19,474 nucleotides of DNA from a bacterium (GTDB lineage Bacteria; Bacillota; Clostridia; Oscillospirales; Oscillospiraceae). A program made the position numbers and the translations under genes. This document shows positions 1-5,864 of this stretch, one piece after another. The first letter of the stretch is position 1. The number at the start of each line of letters is the position of its first letter. A model generated the notes under the pieces. That model did not search any database, was not told the origin of the DNA, and worked only from the letters and a program-made list of their open reading frames with translations. The stretch is taken from contig SFVC01000039.1 of the NCBI GenBank assembly GCA_004560375.1, positions 1 through 19,474 on the forward strand. Direction: 5' to 3'.

Positions 1-18
1 TTTTTCTCGAGAGAAAAA
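1..18. repeat. Short inverted repeat at the left edge
   Basis: Eight-base arms TTTTTCTC and GAGAAAAA are perfectly complementary around a 2-base spacer, with a CTCGAG core. It lies about 90 bases after the sigE stop codon and has A/T-rich outer arms, so it could be part of a weak terminator for spoIIGA-sigE or part of a leader for the next gene, but the stem is AT-rich and the loop too tight for a confident terminator. The remaining bases 19-109 hold no gene that I can see. The repeat may continue beyond the window. Confidence 0.3.
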
Positions 19-109
19 GTAGGCAAAAAGAGCTTGAAGGCGTTACGGAAGTTTGATGTTTCGGATAAGTTTTACGTCGGCAACTGACCTGCTACCGACT
101 ACCGATCGA

Positions 110-832
110 CTACATCATCCGCAGGATCTCCTTTTTCAGCTTGTCAATGATCCGTTTTTCCAGCCGGGAGATGTAGGACTGGCTGATGCCCAGCCGATCG
201 GCCACCTCCTTCTGGGTGCGCTCCTGACCGCCGTCCAGGCCGAAGCGCATGGTGATGATGGTGCGATCCCGGGGGGAGAGCCGGCTGACGGCGGTGAACA
301 GCAGATCCCGATCCACGTCGTCCTCGATGGGCTTCTCGATGCTGTCCCCCTCGGTGCCCAGCACGTCGGACAGCAGCAGCTCATTGCCGTCCCAGTCGGT
401 GTTCAGCGGCTCGTCCAGGGACACCTCCCCCCGGCGGTTGGCGTTTTTCCGCAGGTGCATGAGGATCTCGTTCTCGATGCATCGGGAGGCGTAGGTGGCC
501 AGCTTGATGTTTTTGGCGGGCTTGTAGGTCTCCACCGCCTTGATCAGCCCGATGGTGCCGATGGAGATCAGATCCTCAATGCCCACCCCGGTGTTCTCAA
601 ACCGCCGGGCGATGTACACCACCAGCCGCAGGTTGTGCTCAATGAGCCGGGCGCGGGCCTCGGGTCTGGCGTCTTCCTCTTCCAGGGCGGCCAGCAAGCG
701 GCCCTCCTCCTCCCGGGTCAGGGGGGCGGGGAGGGTGTCGCTGCCCCCGATGTAGTGGAGGGAGCCGTACAGCGGGATCCCCAGCCGCTCCAGCAGGCGG
801 CACAGCCGGAGATAGGGATTGAGAAAGAGCAT
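110..832 (-). CDS. sigE: RNA polymerase sporulation sigma factor SigE (pro-sigma-E)
   Basis: Encodes a 240-residue sigma-70 family protein matching sigma-E, which directs early mother-cell transcription during endospore formation. A short hydrophobic/basic pro-sequence (about residues 1-26) precedes YIGGS (27-31), the same landmark at which B. subtilis pro-sigma-E is cut by SpoIIGA. Region 2 follows, with RLVVYIARRFENTG, EDLISIGTIGLIKAV and ATYASRCIENEIL, then SLDEPLNTDWDGNELLLSD, and a C-terminal region 4 helix-turn-helix around KEVADRLGISQSYISRLEKR. The ATG is preceded by TAGGAGGAATTTGAA, a strong ribosome site that lies inside the last codons of spoIIGA. Only one base separates the two genes, so translation is probably coupled. 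Expression should follow the spoIIG promoter upstream of spoIIGA. In many relatives sigG follows sigE; here that position is outside the window. Confidence 0.97.
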   Translation of the reverse strand: MLFLNPYLRLCRLLERLGIPLYGSLHYIGGSDTLPAPLTREEEGRLLAALEEEDARPEARARLIEHNLRLVVYIARRFENTGVGIEDLISIGTIGLIKAVETYKPAKNIKLATYASRCIENEILMHLRKNANRRGEVSLDEPLNTDWDGNELLLSDVLGTEGDSIEKPIEDDVDRDLLFTAVSRLSPRDRTIITMRFGLDGGQERTQKEVADRLGISQSYISRLEKRIIDKLKKEILRMM

Positions 833-833
833 T

Positions 834-1670
834 TCAAATTCCTCCTATTAAAGCCTGATATCCGCCCCCGTCATCCAGGGCCGTGGGGGACAGGGCCACC
901 AGCAGCCGCCCCAGCGGCCTGCCGTTCACCGTCACGTCCCGGGCGCGCAGGGCCAGCAGCATCCCGCATTCTACCCCCACTGACCGGTAGGGGATGAGCC
1001 GGGCCTGCCGCCCTCCGGCGGCGTGGCACCGTTCCACCGAGCGGATGGGCTCAGCGGGATCGGCCCAGTCGGGCAACAGCCCCGCCAGCGCCCGGGCGTC
1101 CGCCACCACCACGGGGCGGTTGTCCCCCGGATCGGTGAGGCTGTGGCCGGTGTCCACCAGGGCGGTGAGGGCTTGCCGGCCGGACTCCAGCTCCACCTCC
1201 AGCCGGGCCAGCTCCCGCCCGCCGCGCTGCCCCATCCGGCGGAAGAACAGGGACAGCACAAAATAGCTGGCCACGAACACCAGCAGCAGCAGCCGCAGGT
1301 CGAGCTTGGAATAGAACACCCCATGGGCCAGGGTCAGCGACCGGTTGCCCAGCAGCTCCAGCCCCAACACCGCCCCGGCCAGGGCCGCCGAAACGCCGAA
1401 AAAAAGCACCGTCACCCGCAGCAGGCGCCGCTCTCCGCCGTAGGCGATGAGGGCCATGGCCGCGCCGGAGGCCAGCTTGCAGGGCCACAGAGCCAGCCAG
1501 CCCAGCCCCGGCAAAAAGATCAGCGCCGCGTACAGCGCCCCCAGGGCCGCCCCCAGGCCAATGCGCCAGCGCCGCAGCGCCGCCCCCGCCAGCCGCCCCG
1601 CCGCCAGCAGCAGCAGATAGTTGGCAATGAGGTTCAGCAGGAACAGCAGATCTATGTACACCACCGTCAC
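834..1670 (-). CDS. spoIIGA: Sigma-E processing peptidase SpoIIGA
   Basis: A 278-residue membrane aspartic protease that, in the known family, removes the pro-sequence of sigma-E in the mother cell after a forespore signal (SpoIIR). The first ~145 residues are hydrophobic and form about five membrane segments, starting with the typical VYIDLLFLLNLIANYLLLL. The soluble C-terminal half carries DTGHSLTDP (173-181), in which D173 is the expected catalytic aspartate. The end of the protein (ALIGG then stop) doubles as the ribosome binding site of sigE. The start is GTG at 1670, preceded by GAGAGGAGG at about 8 bases; a second GTG two codons later is possible. It is first in the spoIIGA-sigE operon, preceded by a promoter with the special 22-bp spacing. 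Sequence identity across the membrane part is usually low, so the identification rests on DTG motif, topology and position. Confidence 0.95.
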   Translation of the reverse strand: MTVVYIDLLFLLNLIANYLLLLAAGRLAGAALRRWRIGLGAALGALYAALIFLPGLGWLALWPCKLASGAAMALIAYGGERRLLRVTVLFFGVSAALAGAVLGLELLGNRSLTLAHGVFYSKLDLRLLLLVFVASYFVLSLFFRRMGQRGGRELARLEVELESGRQALTALVDTGHSLTDPGDNRPVVVADARALAGLLPDWADPAEPIRSVERCHAAGGRQARLIPYRSVGVECGMLLALRARDVTVNGRPLGRLLVALSPTALDDGGGYQALIGGI

Positions 1671-1702
1671 GGAGCGGGCCTCCTCTCATAAGTCTGTCCA
1701 CC

Positions 1703-1736
1703 ATTATAGCCCCGTCCCTGCCTCAAAAAAAGTCAA
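1703..1736 (-). promoter_or_regulatory. spoIIG-type promoter with 22-bp spacer (Spo0A-dependent candidate)
   Basis: On the minus strand TTGACT (1736-1731) and a perfect TATAAT (1708-1703) are separated by exactly 22 bp, not 17. The B. subtilis spoIIG promoter is known for sigma-A-like boxes 22 bp apart and for needing phosphorylated Spo0A bound over the -35 region. Here the -35 lies within TTTGACTTT, which shares six of nine positions with the reverse complement of the 0A box (TTYGACAAA). The predicted start of transcription is about 25 bases before the GTG of spoIIGA. A second, upstream 0A box is not obvious. Confidence 0.72.
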
Positions 1737-1778
1737 AGGGAGGGAACGGCGGAAAATACCCCTGTCCTGCAAGGGCGC

Positions 1779-1809
1779 AAAAACGCCCCGGCCTGTCTCC
1801 AGGCCGGGG
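1779..1809 (-). terminator. Intrinsic terminator of the rarA-DUF951-hisC operon
   Basis: A perfect 10-bp stem CCCCGGCCTG / CAGGCCGGGG (1786-1795 and 1800-1809) with a 4-base loop is followed on the minus strand by CG and five T (1783-1779). It lies 17 bases after the hisC stop and upstream of the spoIIG promoter, insulating spoIIGA-sigE. A competing hairpin GGGCG/CGCCC (1773-1788) overlaps the T-run and the foot of the stem. Confidence 0.9.
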
Positions 1810-1826
1810 TGCGCTTGCGCGTCTAT

Positions 1827-2882
1827 TTAAAGAAATTCGTCCAGCGCCGCTGTCAGCGCCGCCATGTCTTCATCCGTGCCAATGCTGATACGCAGCCAGT
1901 GTTCGATCTCCGGGATGGGCCACCAGCGCACCAGGATCCCCCGGGCCCGCAGGCCGTCCAGCAGCTCCTTGCCACCGTGGGCGGGGTGGCGGGCAAACAG
2001 AAAGTTGGCCTGGGAGGGAAGGACTGTAAAGTTTTTTTCCTTTAAGGCTTTCTCCGCCCGGGTTCGGGTATCCATTACCCGGCGGCGGATGGACTGGAAG
2101 TATGCCTCGTCCCGGACTGCCGCCGCCGCCCCCGCCTGAGCCAGCCGGTCAACGGTGTAGGAGTTGATGGAGTCCCGCACGCAGCGCAGGCCGTCGATAA
2201 GCCCCGGATCCCCCGTGGCCCAGCCCACTCGCAGGCCCGCCAGCGCCCGGGACTTGGAGGTGGTCTGGATCACCAGCAGGTTGGGGTAGCGGCCAATGAG
2301 CCCCACGGCGCTGTCCGCCCCAAAGTCAATGTAGGCCTCGTCCACGATCACCACCACGTCCGGGTTGGCCTGGAGGAGCTTCTCCACCGTGTCCAGCCCC
2401 ACAGCGATCCCGGTGGGGGCGTTGGGATTGGCCAGCACCACCCCGCCGTTGTTTCCGCACAGCAGCTCGATGGGATCCAAGAAGTCGGGGTTCATGGGAA
2501 CCTCCCGCCGCTTCAGGCCGAAGAAATCGGTGTAAACGGGGTAGAAGCTGTAGGTGATCCGGGGGAACACCACCTCCCGATCCGGGTCGAAAAACGCCTG
2601 GAAGGCGAAGGCCAGGATCTCGTCCGAGCCGTTGCCGCAGAACACCTGATCCGGGCTCAGCCCCTCCCGATCCGCGATGGCGGAGCGCAGATCCGCGCAC
2701 TCCGGGTCGGGGTAGAGGCGCAGGCTGTCTCCCGCCGCCTGCCGGATGGCCGAAAGGACGGCGGGGGAGGGGGGATAGGGGCACTCGTTGGTGTTCAGCT
2801 TGATGAACTGCTTGTCCTTGGGCTGCTCTCCCGGGGTGTAGGGCACGATGTCCCGGATACGCCTGCTCCAATATGGGTTCAT
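1827..2882 (-). CDS. hisC: Histidinol-phosphate aminotransferase
   Basis: A 351-residue fold-type I PLP aminotransferase that interconverts imidazole acetol phosphate plus glutamate and histidinol phosphate plus 2-oxoglutarate in histidine synthesis. Visible family signatures are KLNTNECPYPPSP (28-40), GNGSDEIL (83-90), NPNAPTG (152-158), the PLP-pyridine aspartate in VDEAYIDF (D181), and the Schiff-base lysine in TTSKSRALAGLRVG (K210). The C-terminal arginine expected for substrate carboxylate is in LRISIG. Its ATG overlaps the stop of the DUF951 gene as ATGA, so it is the last gene of a rarA-DUF951-hisC operon and is probably translationally coupled. No other his genes are present, so it stands apart from a his operon; some HisC-like enzymes also serve phenylalanine/tyrosine synthesis, and that cannot be excluded here. 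Confidence 0.93.
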   Translation of the reverse strand: MNPYWSRRIRDIVPYTPGEQPKDKQFIKLNTNECPYPPSPAVLSAIRQAAGDSLRLYPDPECADLRSAIADREGLSPDQVFCGNGSDEILAFAFQAFFDPDREVVFPRITYSFYPVYTDFFGLKRREVPMNPDFLDPIELLCGNNGGVVLANPNAPTGIAVGLDTVEKLLQANPDVVVIVDEAYIDFGADSAVGLIGRYPNLLVIQTTSKSRALAGLRVGWATGDPGLIDGLRCVRDSINSYTVDRLAQAGAAAAVRDEAYFQSIRRRVMDTRTRAEKALKEKNFTVLPSQANFLFARHPAHGGKELLDGLRARGILVRWWPIPEIEHWLRISIGTDEDMAALTAALDEFL

Positions 2883-3076
2883 AGGGCTTCGCCCTCCCGC
2901 TTCACTTTTTTGACGGACTTCTCCGCCTTAGCCCGGGGGGTCATGACCTCATGACCGCAGCCCCGGCACTTCAGCTTGAAGTCCATGCCCACCCGCAGCA
3001 CCGTCCACTCCTTGCTGCCGCAGGGGTGGGCCTTTTTCAGCTCCAGAATGTCGCCGACGTGGATATCCATGGGCAT
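2879..3076 (-). CDS. DUF951 family small protein
   Basis: A 65-residue basic protein matching the DUF951 family, a small uncharacterised Firmicutes protein often predicted to bind nucleic acid. The sequence shows the family pattern: VGDILELKK, HPCGSKEW, LRVGMDFKLKCRGCGHEVM and the end of the core with RAKAEKSVKKVKR. Three cysteines (in HPCG and KCRGCGH) plus histidines could hold a metal, but this is inference. I chose the ATG at 3076, one base after the rarA stop, with AAGGGGG nine bases ahead; ATGs at 3085 and 3070 are in the same frame, and the longer frame upstream is only a shadow of rarA. The stop overlaps the hisC start as ATGA. Function is unknown; position between a replication-repair ATPase and hisC gives no clear clue. 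Confidence 0.88.
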   Translation of the reverse strand: MPMDIHVGDILELKKAHPCGSKEWTVLRVGMDFKLKCRGCGHEVMTPRAKAEKSVKKVKREGEAL

Positions 3077-3077
3077 A

Positions 3078-4361
3078 TTACCCATCCCCCTTTTCCGGCT
3101 GTCCGCCCTTGATCCTGTCCCAATACGCCTTGGCCGACTGTTCCGTCTTGTTGGGCCCGTACCGGTAGTACACGTGATCCTGAATGGCGTCGGGCAGGTA
3201 CTGCTGCTCCACCCAGTGCCCCGGGAACTGGTGGGGGTAGAGGTAACCCTGCTCCCGCTCAAAGCCCGCGCCGTCGGCGTGGACGTTCTGCAAATGCCGG
3301 GGGTAGTCCCCGGTGCGCCCCGCCCGCACATCAGCCAGGGCGGCGTCGATGGCCTCCAGCACGCTGTTGGACTTGGGGGCGGTGGCCAGGAGGATGACCG
3401 CCTGGGCCAGGGGCAGCCGGGCCTCCGGCAGGCCCAGCTGGAGGGCGCTGTCCACGCAGGACTTGACGATAGACGCGGCTTGGGGGTAGGCCATGCCGAT
3501 ATCCTCGCTGGCGGAGCACAGGAGACGCCGGATGGCGGTGATCATATCCCCCGCCTCCAGCAGGCGGGCCAGATAGTGCAGCGCCGCGTCCGGGTCGGAG
3601 CCCCGCAGGGACTTCATCAGGGCGGAGGCGATGTCAAAGTGGTCGTCCCCCTCCCGGTCGTACCGCATGGCGGAGCGCTGTGCCACCAGTTTGGCGTCGT
3701 CCAGGGCGATGGTGAGGACGCCGTCCTGAATCCGGCTGGCGGTCATCAGCAGCTCCACGGCATTCAAAGCCTTGCGGACGTCCCCGCCGCAGGAGGCGGC
3801 CAGATGCTCCCGCACCCCGTCCTCGCACCTTACCTCCACACCCAGCTCTTGAGCCTGTAAAGCGATTCCCCTGTCCACCGCAGGCAATAAGTCGTTCGCG
3901 GTGAGCATCTTGAACTCAAAGACCGTGGAGCGGGACAGGATGGCGTTGAAGATGGTGAAGTAGGGATTCTCCGTGGTGGAGGCGATGAGGGTGATCTTCC
4001 CGTTCTCAATGAATTCCAGCAGGGACTGCTGCTGCTTCTTGTTGAAGTACTGGATCTCGTCCAGGTAAAGCAGCACCCCGTTGGGGGCCAGCAGGGTGCC
4101 CACCTGATCCATCACGTCCCGGATGTCTGCCAGGGAGGCGGTGGTGGCGTTGAGCCGGCGCAGGGTGCGGCCCGACCGCTGGGCAATGATGTTGGCCACA
4201 GTGGTTTTTCCTGTGCCGGAGGGGCCGTAGAACACCATGTTGGGGATCTTACCGCTGTCGATCACCCGGCGCAGCAGGCCGTCCTGCCCCAGAATATGGC
4301 TCTGCCCCAGCACTTCGTCCAGGGTTTGGGGGCGGATGCGATCCGCCAGGGGCTGGTACAT
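3078..4361 (-). CDS. rarA: Replication-associated recombination protein A (RarA/MgsA, AAA+ ATPase)
   Basis: A 427-residue clamp-loader-like AAA+ ATPase of the RarA/MgsA/WRNIP1 family, which acts at stalled replication forks. The N-terminal half contains the start motif LADRIRPQTLDEVLGQ, Walker A GPSGTGKT (46-53), Walker B LLYLDE (97-102), the FNKKQQQSLLEFIENG segment, sensor 1 in ASTTENP and the arginine-finger context ILSRSTVFE. The C-terminal part carries the MgsA-type tetramerisation region and the near-invariant LYPHQFPGHWVEQQYLPD. Length is normal for the family. GGAGAGGAGG precedes the ATG at good spacing, and a near-consensus promoter lies just upstream. It is the first gene of an operon with DUF951 and hisC. 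Confidence 0.96.
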   Translation of the reverse strand: MYQPLADRIRPQTLDEVLGQSHILGQDGLLRRVIDSGKIPNMVFYGPSGTGKTTVANIIAQRSGRTLRRLNATTASLADIRDVMDQVGTLLAPNGVLLYLDEIQYFNKKQQQSLLEFIENGKITLIASTTENPYFTIFNAILSRSTVFEFKMLTANDLLPAVDRGIALQAQELGVEVRCEDGVREHLAASCGGDVRKALNAVELLMTASRIQDGVLTIALDDAKLVAQRSAMRYDREGDDHFDIASALMKSLRGSDPDAALHYLARLLEAGDMITAIRRLLCSASEDIGMAYPQAASIVKSCVDSALQLGLPEARLPLAQAVILLATAPKSNSVLEAIDAALADVRAGRTGDYPRHLQNVHADGAGFEREQGYLYPHQFPGHWVEQQYLPDAIQDHVYYRYGPNKTEQSAKAYWDRIKGGQPEKGDG

Positions 4362-4393
4362 AGGGCTCCCTCCTCTCCAATCGTGCGTATGTG

Positions 4394-4422
4394 ATTATAG
4401 CATAGGATTCCCAGCTCCGCAA
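4394..4422 (-). promoter_or_regulatory. Sigma-A promoter of rarA-DUF951-hisC
   Basis: On the minus strand TTGCGG (4422-4417) and a perfect TATAAT (4399-4394) are 17 bp apart, and the -10 is preceded by TGC (extended -10). It sits 32 bases before the rarA ATG. Confidence 0.78.
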
Positions 4423-4461
4423 GGCAGGCCCGTCCGTTCCGCTGGGGCGGAATAATTCCTG

Positions 4462-4490
4462 TTGACTTTTTCCAGGGTTTGTGCTACCCT
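4462..4490 (+). promoter_or_regulatory. Candidate promoter of rubrerythrin
   Basis: TTGACT (4462-4467) is followed after 17 bp by TACCCT (4485-4490), which is preceded by TGC as in an extended -10. The -35 is good and the -10 poor. It is divergent from the rarA promoter, with the two -35 boxes 39 bases apart. No recognisable PerR box was found in the spacer. Confidence 0.45.
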
Positions 4491-4520
4491 GTTGGAAATC
4501 ACTCACAGGAGGAAAAACCC

Positions 4521-5057
4521 ATGGATCTAAAAAACACCAAGACCGCAGAAAATCTTCAGAAGGCTCTGGCCGGAGAATCCATCGCCAGAAATAAATATAC
4601 TTATTTCGCGCAGGTTGCCCGAATCAATGGGAACGAGGAGATCGCCGCCGCCTTTGAGCGGATGGCGAAAAACGAGATGATGCACGCCCGGCTGTGGTTT
4701 GAGCAGCTGTTCGGCACGCCGGCGGACACCAAGGAGTGTCTGATGCAGGCCGCCCAGGGGGAGTACGACGAGTGGTTCAGGATGTATCCTGAGTTTGCCC
4801 GTCAGGCCCGGGAGGAGGGGCTGGAGGATTTGGCCGCCATGTTTATGCGGGTAGCCGCCATTGAGCGCGGCCATGAGAAGGAGTTTCTCACCCTCCTGTC
4901 CAAGCTGAGCGGCCCCCAGGCTGAGACCCCTGCCCCGAAGCAGAAGAAAAGCGGTTACCGCTGCCAGTTCTGCGGCGCGATTTTTGACGAGCGCCCCGAT
5001 GTGTGCGACACCTGTCAGGCCATCGGCGCCTTCGAGTACGTAGAGTATTGGGAATAA
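4521..5057 (+). CDS. rbr: Rubrerythrin (diiron peroxidase with C-terminal rubredoxin domain)
   Basis: A 178-residue rubrerythrin, an NAD(P)H-linked peroxidase that protects anaerobes from hydrogen peroxide in the cytoplasm. The N-terminal ferritin-like four-helix domain (about 1-130) shows the diiron ligand motifs: E19 in LAGESIARNKY, E52 and H55 in KNEMMHARLW, the acidic helix around MYPEFARQAREEG, and E115/H118 in IERGHEKEF. A short linker leads to the rubredoxin-type iron site with C148, C151, C162 and C165 (CQFC and CDTC). The start at 4521 is set by ACAGGAGGAAAAACCC directly upstream; an in-frame GTG at 4479 lies inside the promoter and lacks a ribosome site. It is a single gene between divergent rarA and a convergent operon, closed by the hairpin at 5073-5104. 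Confidence 0.96.
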   Translation: MDLKNTKTAENLQKALAGESIARNKYTYFAQVARINGNEEIAAAFERMAKNEMMHARLWFEQLFGTPADTKECLMQAAQGEYDEWFRMYPEFARQAREEGLEDLAAMFMRVAAIERGHEKEFLTLLSKLSGPQAETPAPKQKKSGYRCQFCGAIFDERPDVCDTCQAIGAFEYVEYWE

Positions 5058-5072
5058 CGGCCTGCTTGCACC

Positions 5073-5104
5073 GAAGCTCCGGCAGAACCGTCTGCCGGGG
5101 CTTC
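5073..5104. terminator. Hairpin terminator between convergent rbr and the glyA operon
   Basis: A 13-bp stem GAAGCTCCGGCAG / CTGCCGGGGCTTC with one G-T pair and a 6-base loop (5086-5091) lies between the rbr stop and the convergent Cdd1-family gene stop at 5113. The T-tail on the plus side is short (CTT), so termination strength is uncertain, but the position suggests a shared bidirectional terminator. Confidence 0.75.
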
Positions 5105-5112
5105 CTTAACGC

Positions 5113-5361
5113 TCAACCGTCCTTCCAGCTCCACCAGTTGCGCTGCTCCGGGGTTTCGATCCAGCCCTCCGCCCAGGCCACCGCGAGACGGTAGACATAC
5201 AGCACACAGCGATCCACCGCGCAGCCCCGCATCAGACATTCCTGCCGGTACAGCGCCTCCGGATCCTTACCCTTCAGGTCGTCCACCCGCTCAATGCCCA
5301 GGGCGTTCAGGTGGGCGGCCATGTTCTTGCCCACGCCAGGGATACTCTGAAGATCGTCCAT
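5113..5361 (-). CDS. Cdd1-family helix-hairpin-helix protein (PaLoc-associated family)
   Basis: An 82-residue protein resembling the 'pathogenicity locus' Cdd1 family, named after a gene flanking the C. difficile toxin locus but found in many non-toxigenic bacteria. It begins with a helix-hairpin-helix-like motif SIPGVGKNMAAHLNALGI (6-23) followed by VDDLKGKDPEALY and the family's C-terminal VDRCVLYVYRLAVAWAEG and a tryptophan-rich end NWWSW. HhH motifs commonly bind DNA non-specifically; the actual role of this family is unknown. Three cysteines are present. The ATG follows a modest GGAG site and lies four bases after the stop of the LURP-like gene, making it the last gene of a glyA-LURP-Cdd1 unit. 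Confidence 0.82.
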   Translation of the reverse strand: MDDLQSIPGVGKNMAAHLNALGIERVDDLKGKDPEALYRQECLMRGCAVDRCVLYVYRLAVAWAEGWIETPEQRNWWSWKDG

Positions 5362-5365
5362 GTTC

Positions 5366-5833
5366 TCAGCTCCGGGAGCACTTCTCCGCGTCGATGGCCA
5401 GCACCACCAGCAGCGCCCCCAGCGCGTCCCCGGGGTCGGCCACGTCGATGAGATAGGTGTCGGTCAGGTGAAACAGCTCCTTGGAGATGGAGGCCACCTG
5501 CCGCTGCCCGTCCCAGATGGCGTAGTCCCACTCCATCCAGGCCCCGTCCACCTGCCAGCCGTTGAAGTCGATGGTGAACTGGGGCTTGAAAAAGGAGAAC
5601 TCCTTCTTGATGCAGCCCACATACTGATCCTGGATATAGATCTCAAACTGGGGCAGGAAAGTGAAGACCTTCTCCTGAAGGGTGCCGATGTGGTTGCCAC
5701 AGGCGTCGTTGATGTGCAGGCAGTGGCCCCAGCTCAGCTTGCCCTCCACGGTGAATACGGTGGTGCCGTCCTCGTCGTAGATGTCGTAGCTGTCCAGCCA
5801 GGAGAAAAACCGCTGTTTAAAATTGAGCCTCAT
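5366..5833 (-). CDS. LURP-one-related / YxjI family protein (tubby-like beta barrel)
   Basis: A 155-residue protein of the LURP-one-related (YxjI, DUF567) family, which adopts a tubby/phospholipid-scramblase-like beta barrel in known structures. It starts MRLNFKQRFFSWLDSYDIYDEDG, with the family pattern of alternating beta strands: TVFTVEGKLSWGHCLHI, GTLQEKVFTFLPQFEIYI, GCIKKEFSFFKPQFTIDF, and a late WDYAIWDGQRQVASISKE, followed by DTYLIDVADPGDALGALLVVLAID, typical of the C-terminal helix that threads the barrel. No catalytic motif is known; bacterial functions are undefined. AGAGGAGCTTGGG precedes the ATG. It lies 31 bases after glyA and four bases before the Cdd1-family gene, so it is probably co-transcribed with both. 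Confidence 0.85.
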   Translation of the reverse strand: MRLNFKQRFFSWLDSYDIYDEDGTTVFTVEGKLSWGHCLHINDACGNHIGTLQEKVFTFLPQFEIYIQDQYVGCIKKEFSFFKPQFTIDFNGWQVDGAWMEWDYAIWDGQRQVASISKELFHLTDTYLIDVADPGDALGALLVVLAIDAEKCSRS

Positions 5834-5864
5834 CCCAAGCTCCTCTTTTCTGATCTGTCTTTGC

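Noticed and set aside
19..109. Possible sigma-F type promoter for a sigG gene beyond the left edge
   Set aside because: No good match to GYATA with a correctly spaced GGNNANNHT-type -10 was found; the region also holds only a short CGGTAGT direct repeat.
53..997. Long plus-strand open frame opposite sigE and spoIIGA
   Set aside because: It is the antisense of two clear genes; its composition (rich in Gly, Gln, Val, Leu, His) is what GC-biased third positions give on the reverse strand, and it has no ribosome site or family motif.
3079..3331. N-terminal extension of the DUF951 gene
   Set aside because: The extra 85 codons lie wholly inside rarA in another frame and are Ser/Thr/Arg-rich noise; a ribosome site precedes the short form.
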